A stretch of DNA of 64,000 nucleotides. Source: Hymenobacter polaris (GTDB lineage Bacteria; Bacteroidota; Bacteroidia; Cytophagales; Hymenobacteraceae). Position numbers and translations under genes: made by a program. The DNA lies in assembly GCF_012927305.1 (NCBI RefSeq), contig NZ_JABBGH010000002.1, positions 1,302,001 to 1,366,000 of the forward strand, given 5' to 3'. Every line of letters starts with the position of its first letter. Position 1 is the stretch's first letter. This document shows positions 1 to 6,877 of this stretch, piece by piece. Below the pieces are notes generated by a model. It was not told the origin of the DNA, made no database searches, and was given only the letters and a program-made list of their open reading frames with translations.

Positions 1-748
1 ACAGCCGAAACGGCTTGCGCCCGTGCACAATAAAGAAGCGCAGGATGAACAGGTCGAGAATGACGTAGAAGAGCTTGCTGAGCTTGTAGTTGCTCTGGCC
101 AAACTGCCGCTCGTGAATTTCAATCGGGAACTCGCAGTAGCGCAGGCCCTTGCGCGCCACCAGCGCCCCTAGGAAGCGGTGGGCATCGCCGAGCATCTCC
201 ACGTTTTTCAGCAAGTAGCTGCGGTAGGCCTTGTAAGTGGCTCCGAAGTAGCGCAACTGCACCCCCGACAGGCGCCGGATGATGCCGTGCGCCGTGGTGG
301 CGAGCGCCGTGGCCACGGCGCCCTCGGGCCGCTTGGCCTTGGCGCCGCCCACCATGTCGTAGCCCGCGTTGATGAGGCTGATAAACTGAGGGATGTAGGC
401 CGGGTCGTGCTGCAAGTCGCCGTCCATCGCAATAATGACTTCGCCCTGGGCCTGGGCAAAGCCGGCCCGCAGCCCAATAGTCTGGCCGTAGTTGCCGGCC
501 AGGTCGATGACCACCAGGCTGGGCTCGCGGCTAGCCAGCTCCTGCATAATGCGCCAGCTCTCGTCGCGGCTGCCGTCGTTCACCAGTATTAGCTCGTAGC
601 GGTAGTGGTGCTGCTGCATCACGGCCGCCACGCGGGCCACCAGTTGGGCTACCGTATCGGCCTCGTTGTAGAGCGGGGCCACTACCGAGATGAGGCCCGA
701 ATAAGCCGTGTTGGCAGTAGGAACAGCGAGAGGCGGCATGGCAGACAT
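1..748 (-). CDS. GT2 family glycosyltransferase (DPM1/GtrB-like), cut by window edge
   Basis: Only the N-terminal ~249 residues are present; the gene runs off the left edge. The protein starts MSAMPPLAVP at 748 and reads VVAPLYNEADTV, then LILVNDGSRDESW, then IAMDGDLQHDP. This is the nucleotide-binding and Asp-rich core of GT-A fold, family 2 enzymes of the dolichol-phosphate-mannose synthase / undecaprenyl-phosphate glycosyltransferase group. They transfer a sugar from a nucleotide donor to a polyprenyl phosphate at the inner membrane face. The visible end (ERQFGQSNYKLSKL, then a hydrophobic LFYVILDLFILRFF) fits the membrane-association helix typical of this group. A second ATG lies at 739. 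A TAccTTTG box sits 5 nt upstream of 748. The sugar and lipid specificity cannot be read from the sequence. Confidence 0.88.
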   Translation of the reverse strand, partial: MSAMPPLAVPTANTAYSGLISVVAPLYNEADTVAQLVARVAAVMQQHHYRYELILVNDGSRDESWRIMQELASREPSLVVIDLAGNYGQTIGLRAGFAQAQGEVIIAMDGDLQHDPAYIPQFISLINAGYDMVGGAKAKRPEGAVATALATTAHGIIRRLSGVQLRYFGATYKAYRSYLLKNVEMLGDAHRFLGALVARKGLRYCEFPIEIHERQFGQSNYKLSKLFYVILDLFILRFFIVHGRKPFRL

Positions 749-753
749 AGCTG

Positions 754-761
754 CAAAGGTA
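754..761 (-). promoter_or_regulatory. Bacteroidota -7 promoter box for the GT2 gene
   Basis: The minus strand reads TACCTTTG, an exact match to the Bacteroidota -7 consensus TAnnTTTG. It ends 5 nt before the ATG at 748, so transcription would start at or beside the start codon (leaderless or nearly so). No clear -33 TTG was identified. Confidence 0.55.
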
Positions 762-1141
762 CGGCCGCTGTACCCAGCTGCTGGTCGGTGCTGCAGTTGG
801 CCAAAGCTGAAGCCCTAGGGGTCGAATGCGCGTCCCAAAAGAAGAAAAGCTAGACAGATGGCTGCTTATAAAATAGTATTAAAGAAAGTTAAAATAGTTT
901 ATTTACTGTTCAGCTAAAAGGCGTTATGCTAGGCAGTGCAAACTGATGCTGTAATCTTCATACGCATGAAAAAGGGCTTTATTTAGGCTTTGATGGCATC
1001 CGCATGCTTAAATCAGGCATTGACATTGTTTTTGATTACGTTGGTCGAGGCAGTAAAAAAAGTGGTTGAGCAGGCTTTTTAATTTGTAGTATTAAAAGAC
1101 GAGCTACTTATAAAGTTACTTTATGCATTCCCAGTTATCCT
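762..1141. other. AT-rich intergenic region without a recognised gene
   Basis: About 380 bp between the divergent GT2 gene and the CarboxypepD_reg gene. It is clearly richer in A and T than its surroundings, with runs such as AAAATAGT and TTTTTAAT. I see no open frame of convincing composition, no RNA gene and no strong hairpin. Weak promoter-like strings occur (TTGACA at 1020-1025, TAcgTTGG at 1037-1044) but their spacing is poor. Confidence 0.5.
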
Positions 1142-1183
1142 ATGAAACCAACCCTAGCCCTCTTTCACCTTCACCTTCTATAA
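1142..1183 (+). other. Possible 13-codon upstream ORF abutting the next start
   Basis: ATG at 1142 opens MKPTLALFHLHLL and stops at TAA 1181-1183, one base before the ATG at 1185. The spacing would allow translational coupling with the following gene. It may also be chance; nothing else supports expression. Confidence 0.2.
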
Positions 1184-1184
1184 A

Positions 1185-1874
1185 ATGGCTTTAACTGCCA
1201 ACCCCTTCCATCCTGCCACCGGCGAGTTGTTGCCGAGCTACCGGGACGCCTACTTGCGAGGCGACCTGTCAGCTAAAAACACCGAGCTGGTTGATGCTTA
1301 CCTCAAGGCCAACCCCTCGAAGGGCAGCGAAGCCTACTACCGCTTCCACACCCTGCAAACCACCGGGCACAGTGTGCGCCCCGTGGGCTGGCTCGACAAG
1401 CAGCTGAATCTGCTGCGTACCGAGCCGCGGCGCTTTCGCCACCGCGCTGGCTCGCTCGTGCTGGTAGGGGCCCTCATCAGCGGAGCCGTATTTGCGGCCA
1501 GCGGGCCGGTAGCTTCGTCCAAAGACTCGTTTACCAGCACGCCGGTAACTGCCACCACGGTAGCCGAAGCGGGCGAGCTGCTGGCGCCCGAGTCCGTTGC
1601 GGCGCTCACCACTATCAGCGGCCGCATTCTCAATGAGAAGGGCCAGCCGCTGGTAGGCGCCACCGTGCTCGACAAGCGCACGCACCGCGGGGTAAGCACC
1701 GATGCGCAAGGGCGCTACTCGTTTGCCGTGCCCCGCAGCCAGCACGTGCAGCTGCAGTTCGGCTACGGCGGCTACCAAGACGCCGACCTGCTGACGAAGG
1801 GCCAAAGCCTGGGCGATGTAGCCCTGCATCCCCGCACCGACCTGCCCAAGAAGCGTTGGTGGCAGCTGTTTTAA
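1185..1874 (+). CDS. Membrane-anchored carboxypeptidase-regulatory-like domain protein
   Basis: 229 residues. An N-terminal soluble part of ~88 residues is followed by one hydrophobic helix (~89-106, LVLVGALISGAVFAASG), a Ser/Thr/Ala linker, and a C-terminal CarboxypepD_reg-like beta-sandwich from about residue 144 (ISGRILNEKGQPLVGATV ... STDAQGRYSFAVP). The fold is that of N-terminal domains of TonB receptors but stands alone here. The N-terminal segment (residues ~20-60, with ELVDAYLKANPS) vaguely resembles short helical anti-sigma-type or zinc-finger-like cytoplasmic domains; that is inference. One inner-membrane span with a periplasmic beta domain is the likely topology. Two roadblock-like genes follow on the same strand. 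Function unknown. Confidence 0.75.
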   Translation: MALTANPFHPATGELLPSYRDAYLRGDLSAKNTELVDAYLKANPSKGSEAYYRFHTLQTTGHSVRPVGWLDKQLNLLRTEPRRFRHRAGSLVLVGALISGAVFAASGPVASSKDSFTSTPVTATTVAEAGELLAPESVAALTTISGRILNEKGQPLVGATVLDKRTHRGVSTDAQGRYSFAVPRSQHVQLQFGYGGYQDADLLTKGQSLGDVALHPRTDLPKKRWWQLF

Positions 1875-2058
1875 GTACTTGGCCGCGTTTCGCGGCTAGC
1901 TAGGCTACCCCTGCCCGCAGCCGATGGAGGGCGTTTTTGCGGGTCGCAGCCTAGCGAGCCGCGTAGCAAAGCCGGGCAGGTGCCGCCCGAAGTAGCTTCC
2001 TCGCCGCTGGGGCGGCACCACACTGGTTACTCCGGCACTGACCGGACTTTTTTCCGCG

Positions 2059-2493
2059 ATGAGATTTCCTTTCTTCAACCGCCTTCAGCCTAAACAGATA
2101 GTGCCGGCCGCCAGCACCACCGCTGCCCGCCGGGCCGAGCAAATGCTCGCTACCGTGCTGGCAGGCCTGCCCGAGCTGCTGCTAGGCTACGTATTTGATT
2201 TACAAGGTAATGCGTTGCTAGCTTCATACACGGTAAGCAGCGAGTTTAACCCGCACCAGCTAACGGTGCGCAATGCCCGGCTGCTGCAAACCGTGCAGCA
2301 GGCAGTGGCTACCGGCGCCTGGCCGGGTGGCCCCTGCACCGACCTCACGGTGATGCTCGACGAGCACATGCATTACCTGCGCCCGCTGCCCGAGCTGGGG
2401 TGGTACTGCTTCGCGGCCGTGCGCCTCGCCGATGCCAACATGGGCATGGTGAAAGAGGTGCTGCGCCGCGCTACTGCCCAGCCAGATGTCTAA
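2059..2493 (+). CDS. Roadblock/LC7-like domain protein, copy 1
   Basis: 144 residues. After a basic N-terminus (MRFPFFNRLQPKQ) comes a single alpha/beta domain of roadblock/LC7 length: a helix (RRAEQMLATVLAGLPELLL), a strand pair (GYVFDLQGNALLASY), a helix (RNARLLQTVQQAV), then strands ending in the final helix (MVKEVLRRA). Strand order and the final segment parallel the neighbour at 2572, so the two look like paralogs. Roadblock proteins usually dimerise and regulate small Ras-like GTPases (for example MglB with MglA); no GTPase gene is visible here. The 184-bp gap before it holds no gene. The family call rests on pattern and pairing only. Confidence 0.6.
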   Translation: MRFPFFNRLQPKQIVPAASTTAARRAEQMLATVLAGLPELLLGYVFDLQGNALLASYTVSSEFNPHQLTVRNARLLQTVQQAVATGAWPGGPCTDLTVMLDEHMHYLRPLPELGWYCFAAVRLADANMGMVKEVLRRATAQPDV

Positions 2494-2571
2494 CAATCAG
2501 TTTATTAGCCTGCCCGCAGGCCCTTCCGTTTACAACTTTCCAACCACACCCTTTTACCCTACCCTTTTATT

Positions 2572-2934
2572 ATGACAACCCCAAAGCAAACCATTGACGG
2601 CATCAAAGCCGAGCTGCCCACCCTGGTAGCCGTAGCCGTAGTAGAAACCGAAACCGGCATGCCGCTGGCCTCGCACTCCAACATCGCCGACTTCGACATC
2701 GAAACCGCCGCCGCCTACAACACGGAGGTGGTAAAATCGAAGCTTAAGGCCGTGCAGGCGCTGAAGCTCAACCAGACGCTGCAAGACATCCTGCTCACCC
2801 TCACCGACCAGCTGCACCTGCTGAAGCTCTCGCCTTCGGGCGATAAGTTCATCTACCTGGCCGTGAACTCGAAAGATACTAACCTGGCCCAGGCCCGCCA
2901 GATTATGAAAGCCCACTCGGCTTCGCTCAACTAA
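2572..2934 (+). CDS. Roadblock/LC7-like domain protein, copy 2
   Basis: 120 residues, one compact domain: helix TIDGIKAELPTL, strands VAVAVVETETGMPLASHS, helix, strands DQLHLLKLSPSGDKFIYLAVN, final helix NLAQARQIMKAH. This is the usual size and layout of bacterial roadblock/LC7 proteins. The phrase VETETGMPLASHS matches the typical 'strand-turn-strand' of the family, and the C-terminal half aligns by eye with copy 1. A hairpin with a short T run follows, so this is probably the last gene of a three-gene unit starting at 1185. Partner and role unknown. Confidence 0.65.
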   Translation: MTTPKQTIDGIKAELPTLVAVAVVETETGMPLASHSNIADFDIETAAAYNTEVVKSKLKAVQALKLNQTLQDILLTLTDQLHLLKLSPSGDKFIYLAVNSKDTNLAQARQIMKAHSASLN

Positions 2935-2962
2935 GCCGCCCGCTGGCGCCACCACCGCTACC

Positions 2963-2992
2963 AAGCCCACTGGCCCGCGCCGGTGGGCTTTT
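2963..2992 (+). terminator. Intrinsic terminator after roadblock copy 2
   Basis: AAGCCCACTGG pairs with CCGGTGGGCTT around a 6-nt loop, followed by TT. It lies 29 bp after the stop codon at 2934. Confidence 0.6.
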
Positions 2993-3099
2993 GGCGTTTA
3001 ACGGCCATTAGCTACCATTCGCCTAGGCTAGGCAGCTACTGGCCCGGTGCGCCGCCCCGCCCTTGAATGATTCTGATGGGCCAGGCGTTCGGCCAATCG

Positions 3100-3107
3100 T
3101 AACTTTG
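3100..3107 (+). promoter_or_regulatory. -7 promoter box directly before mrdA
   Basis: TAACTTTG matches TAnnTTTG exactly and ends 4 nt before the ATG at 3112, predicting a leaderless mrdA transcript. Confidence 0.55.
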
Positions 3108-3111
3108 CTAT

Positions 3112-4953
3112 ATGCAATACCTGGAGGGCCGGCGCTACGTGGTGCTGGCGATTTTTTTGTTGGTGGGGGTGCTATTCGCCGGGCGGTTGTTTTACTTGCA
3201 GGTGCTCGACGACTCGTACAAGGTGGCTGCCGACCGCAACACCCTGCAGCGGCAGGTGCAGATTCCGTACCGCGGCCAGATTTACGACCGCCACGACTCG
3301 CTGCTCGTCACCAACACCCCCGTCTTTGACCTGGTAGTGGTGCCCCGCGAGGTGAAGCGCCTCGACTCGCTGCGCTTTTGCCAGCTCACCCAAATGCCCA
3401 TCGAGGACCTGCGCCTAGGGCTGCGGGCGGCCAAAATCTACTCGCGCAATCGGCCCTCGCCGCTCATCCAAAACCTGAGCACGCGCGAGCTGGCCACCAT
3501 CGACGACATGCTGGGCGACTTTCCTGGCTTCCGCATTCAGGCGCGCATGGCCCGCACCTACAAAACCGAGAACCTGGCCCACGCCCTAGGGTACGTAGGC
3601 TCGATAACGCCCAAGCTGCTTGAATCCAGTAAGTTTGCCCACTACCAGCCGGGCGACAACGTGGGTATCTCGGGCCTGGAGTCGTACTATGAATCGACGC
3701 TCATGGGCCAGCGCGGCGTGCAGTACCGCCTGGTAAACGTGCGCGGCGTGGACAAAGGCCCTTTCCACGGCGGGCAGTACGATACGCTGTCGGTGGCGGG
3801 GCAGGACTTGCACCTGAGCATCGACGCCAGCCTGCAGGCCTACGGCGAGAAGCTGCTGGCCGGCCGCCGCGGCTCCATCGTGGCCCTCGACCCCAAGACG
3901 GGCGAAATCCTGTGCTTTGTGTCGGCCCCCCACTACGAGCCGCAGGTGCTCACGGGCCAGGGCAGCGGCAACCGCTACATGGACTTGCTGCGCAATCCCG
4001 ACCGCCCGCTCTTCGACCGCCCGCTGATGGCTACCTACCCGCCGGGCTCGGTGTTTAAGCTGGTAAACGAGCTGGTGGCTTTGCAGTTGGGCGTCGTGAC
4101 GCCGGGCACCGGTTTTCCGTGCAACCAGAGCCTCATCCACTGCACCCACCGCCACGAGTACCCCAGCAACGTAAACATCGCCATCAAGCAAAGCTGCAAC
4201 CCCTACTTCTACCAGGTGATGCGGGCGGCGGTGCTGCGCGGGCAGTCGCGCAACGGCTTCGAGGATGCGCGCCTAGGCCTGGGGCAGTGGCAAAAGATGG
4301 TGAAGAGCTTTGGGCTGGGCGAGAAGCTGGGCGTGGATATGAGCCAGGAAAAGCGCGGCCTCATCCCCTCGCCCGACTACTACGACAAGCGCCTGGGCTA
4401 CCACCGCTGGAACTACAAAACGGTATATTCGCTCAGCATCGGGCAGGGGGAGATTGGCATCACGGGCCTGCAAATGGCCAACGTGCTGGCCACCATCGCC
4501 AACCACGGCTACTACTACGCGCCGCACTTCGTGCGTGGCATTGGGGCGGTAGGCCAGCCGCTGGCCCAGTTTCGCGAGCGCCACTACACGGCCATCGATA
4601 CCAGCCTGTTTAAGTACGTTATCCCCGGCATGCAGGCCGTGGTGGATGGGCGCGGCGGCACCGGCGAGTTTGCCAGCCTGGCGCAGTACGGCATTTCGGT
4701 GGCCGGTAAAACCGGTACCGTGCAAAATGCCCACGGCCCCGACCACTCCACCTTCGCCGCCTTTGCTCCCGCCAACAATCCCAAGATTGCCGTGGCGGTA
4801 TTCATCGAGAACTCGGGCTTTGGAGGCACGGCCGCCGCGCCCTGCGCCGGCCTCATCATGGAGCACTACCTGCGCGGCCACGTGGCACCTTCCCGCAAGC
4901 GCTGGGAAAACTGGATTATGTATGGCGACCTGACCCGGCGCGGCCACCATTAG
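3112..4953 (+). CDS. mrdA: Penicillin-binding protein 2 (peptidoglycan transpeptidase)
   Basis: 613 residues, normal for PBP2. An N-terminal membrane anchor (~residues 9-28) is followed by the PBP dimerisation domain (RGQIYDRHDSLLVTN motif) and a transpeptidase domain. All three penicillin-binding motifs are present: S313-V-F-K after YPPG, S361-C-N, and K533-T-G (VAGKTGTV). It cross-links peptidoglycan in the periplasm during cell elongation, working with the SEDS glycosyltransferase RodA, which is encoded 114 bp downstream on the same strand. The start at 3112 is favoured by the promoter box just before it and by the anchor following directly. Downstream mreB/C/D are not in view. Confidence 0.96.
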   Translation: MQYLEGRRYVVLAIFLLVGVLFAGRLFYLQVLDDSYKVAADRNTLQRQVQIPYRGQIYDRHDSLLVTNTPVFDLVVVPREVKRLDSLRFCQLTQMPIEDLRLGLRAAKIYSRNRPSPLIQNLSTRELATIDDMLGDFPGFRIQARMARTYKTENLAHALGYVGSITPKLLESSKFAHYQPGDNVGISGLESYYESTLMGQRGVQYRLVNVRGVDKGPFHGGQYDTLSVAGQDLHLSIDASLQAYGEKLLAGRRGSIVALDPKTGEILCFVSAPHYEPQVLTGQGSGNRYMDLLRNPDRPLFDRPLMATYPPGSVFKLVNELVALQLGVVTPGTGFPCNQSLIHCTHRHEYPSNVNIAIKQSCNPYFYQVMRAAVLRGQSRNGFEDARLGLGQWQKMVKSFGLGEKLGVDMSQEKRGLIPSPDYYDKRLGYHRWNYKTVYSLSIGQGEIGITGLQMANVLATIANHGYYYAPHFVRGIGAVGQPLAQFRERHYTAIDTSLFKYVIPGMQAVVDGRGGTGEFASLAQYGISVAGKTGTVQNAHGPDHSTFAAFAPANNPKIAVAVFIENSGFGGTAAAPCAGLIMEHYLRGHVAPSRKRWENWIMYGDLTRRGHH

Positions 4954-5067
4954 GGTACTGAGCACTTATCAATGAGCAGTTGGTAATAGGAAGCCCCGGG
5001 ATGAGCTAAGTAAGTTGGCCGGCCTATCCATTGCTCATTGATAATTGCTGATTGTTAATTATTTATC

Positions 5068-6357
5068 GTGACTCCTTCCCGCTCTTCGCGTAGCATCGAC
5101 TGGCCCTTGGTGCTGCTTTACCTGCTGCTGGTGGGCCTAGGGTGGGTGGCGGTGTACGCGGCCAGCTACTCGCCCGAGGCGCCCGCTAATCCGCTGGCCA
5201 GCCTGGGCTTTTCGCAGCTTATGGCCTTCAACTGGTTCAAGCAGCTGCTGTGGATGGGCACGGCCGCCGTGCTCATCGTGGTGCTGCTGGTGGTCGATTA
5301 CAAGGCCTACGATACGCTGGCGTATATCTTGTACTTTGCCATGCTCGGGCTGCTGCTCGTGACGCTGGTCATTGCCCGGCCTATCGCCGGCTCGCGCTCG
5401 TGGCTGGAGTTTGGGCCGGTGCGCTTGCAGCCGGCCGAGTTTGCCAAGTTTACGACGGCGCTGGCGGCCTCACGCTTCATGGCCAGCATCAACCTGCGGC
5501 AACAAAATTGGCGCGACCAGGCCGTGCTGGCCGGCCTCACGCTGGTGCCGGTGGCCCTCATTCTGGCCAGCAATGAAACGGGGCAGGCACTGGTATTCGC
5601 GGCCCTGCTGCTGGCGTATTTCCGCGAGGGCATGTCGCCGCTCATCCTGCTGCTACTGGCGGCGGGTGGCGTCATTCTGCTGCTGGCGCTGCTAGTGCCC
5701 AAGCTGTGGCTGGTGGGCGGCTTCACAGTGGTGCTAGCCGTAGCTTTCCTGCTGAATGCCAAGCTCTGGCGCCACCACCTCATCCTGAGTCTGAGCACCT
5801 GGGCAGCGGTAATCGGCATGGTGTTCGGGGTCAATTTCTTCTTCAACCACGTGCTGCAGCCCCACCAGCGCCAGCGCATCGAAATGCTCATCGACCCCGG
5901 CAAAGACCCGCTGGGCAAGGGCTGGAACGTGACCCAGAGCAAGATTGCCCTAGGGTCGGGCGGCTGGCTGGGCAAAGGCTTTCTCAACGGCACCCAAACC
6001 AAGTTCGATTTCGTGCCTGAGCAAAGCACCGACTTCATCTTTTGCACCGTGGGCGAGGAGTGGGGCTGGGCGGGCAGCACGCTGGTTATTGGGCTCTACA
6101 TGGCCTTGCTCTGGCGCATTTTGCTGGTGGCCGAGCGCCAGAAATCGGTGTTTGGCCGCACCTACGGCTACTGCGTGGCCAGTGTGCTGTTCGTGCACTT
6201 TACCGTGAACCTAGGCATGACGATGGGCCTAATGCCGGTGGTGGGCATTCCGCTGCCCTTCTTCAGCTACGGCGGCTCGTCGCTGTGGTCGTTCACCATC
6301 CTCTTGTTTGCTCTGCTGGCCCTCGACGCCCACCGCAAGCAGGATTTACTGCGCTAG
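5068..6357 (+). CDS. rodA: SEDS peptidoglycan glycosyltransferase RodA
   Basis: 429 residues, about ten membrane helices. It starts at GTG 5068 (MTPSRSSRSIDW), just before the first helix; no nearer ATG fits. Family signatures are visible: RSWLEFGPVRLQPAEFAK in the early part and GIPLPFFSYGGSS near the end. RodA polymerises lipid II into glycan strands and pairs with PBP2, encoded immediately upstream. The 114-bp gap carries related AT-rich strings (CAATGAGCA / TGCTCATTG) that can pair, possibly a spacer hairpin inside the operon. Confident from length, topology and motifs. Confidence 0.95.
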   Translation: MTPSRSSRSIDWPLVLLYLLLVGLGWVAVYAASYSPEAPANPLASLGFSQLMAFNWFKQLLWMGTAAVLIVVLLVVDYKAYDTLAYILYFAMLGLLLVTLVIARPIAGSRSWLEFGPVRLQPAEFAKFTTALAASRFMASINLRQQNWRDQAVLAGLTLVPVALILASNETGQALVFAALLLAYFREGMSPLILLLLAAGGVILLLALLVPKLWLVGGFTVVLAVAFLLNAKLWRHHLILSLSTWAAVIGMVFGVNFFFNHVLQPHQRQRIEMLIDPGKDPLGKGWNVTQSKIALGSGGWLGKGFLNGTQTKFDFVPEQSTDFIFCTVGEEWGWAGSTLVIGLYMALLWRILLVAERQKSVFGRTYGYCVASVLFVHFTVNLGMTMGLMPVVGIPLPFFSYGGSSLWSFTILLFALLALDAHRKQDLLR

Positions 6358-6384
6358 CTCTGCCGTGCCCTTATCTTGGGCGGC

Positions 6385-6528
6385 ATGAAAAAATTACGCT
6401 TCCTGGGCGCTTGGTGGGCGCTGGCCGCTGCTCCGGCGCGGGCACAAACGGCGCCCGCCGATATCGTGGTGGTGCGGATTTACGAGGGCAATTCGATTAC
6501 GGCCATCTTCAGGGTCAGTATAGAGTAG
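6385..6528 (+). pseudogene. Truncated small secreted protein ending in a palindromic element
   Basis: ATG 6385 opens MKKLRFLGAWWALAAAPARA, a clean signal peptide, then QTAPADIVVVRIYEGNS and a premature stop at 6526-6528. That stop lies inside the palindrome at 6518-6615. It looks like the N-terminus of a secreted protein with an IVVVRIYEG strand whose remainder was lost or displaced. Joining the sequence across the element keeps a frame open for about 45 codons but gives nothing I recognise. It could alternatively be a genuine 47-residue peptide. Confidence 0.5.
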
Positions 6529-6615
6529 GGGCGGGGCTCGCCCCCGCCCGTCGTTGAACGATTGCCGGCAAGCCGCCCGGCCGACGGGCGGGGACAAGCC
6601 CCGCCCCTACTATAC
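6518..6615. repeat. MITE-like palindromic element
   Basis: A 36-nt left arm (6518-6553) pairs with a 34-nt right arm (6582-6615) except for a 2-nt bulge; both contain GTAGGGGCGGGGC or its complement. The pentamer CAGTA occurs at both edges (6516-6520 and 6615-6619) and may be a target duplication. No coding capacity. Confidence 0.65.
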
Positions 6616-6877
6616 AGTAACTGCGAATTTGCTGTAGTTACGCTGGTTAGGGGCTACCTCCGCCAGGCGCCCGCGCCTAGGGCCACTACTGACGCTAAGC
6701 TTCCCGCTCCCGCTTGCTTTATGCCAACGCAGTGGTGAACCTCTGCTGGCGCCGCGTAGCCTGTAGTAGCAACTGGTCGGGGTAGTGAGTGCCGGGGCTT
6801 CGAAGTAAACACGGGGCCTAGGGCGCCGTCGGGGGCCGGCGCCTGGGTGCCGGCGCGCCGCGTAGCTTGCGGCCCGC
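6616..6877. other. Intergenic region without a recognised gene
   Basis: About 260 bp between the palindrome and the next gene. An antisense frame is open but rich in Arg/Pro/Gly and looks like composition noise. TAgcTTGC at 6863-6870, 7 nt before the ATG at 6878, is a weak version of the -7 box. Confidence 0.4.
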
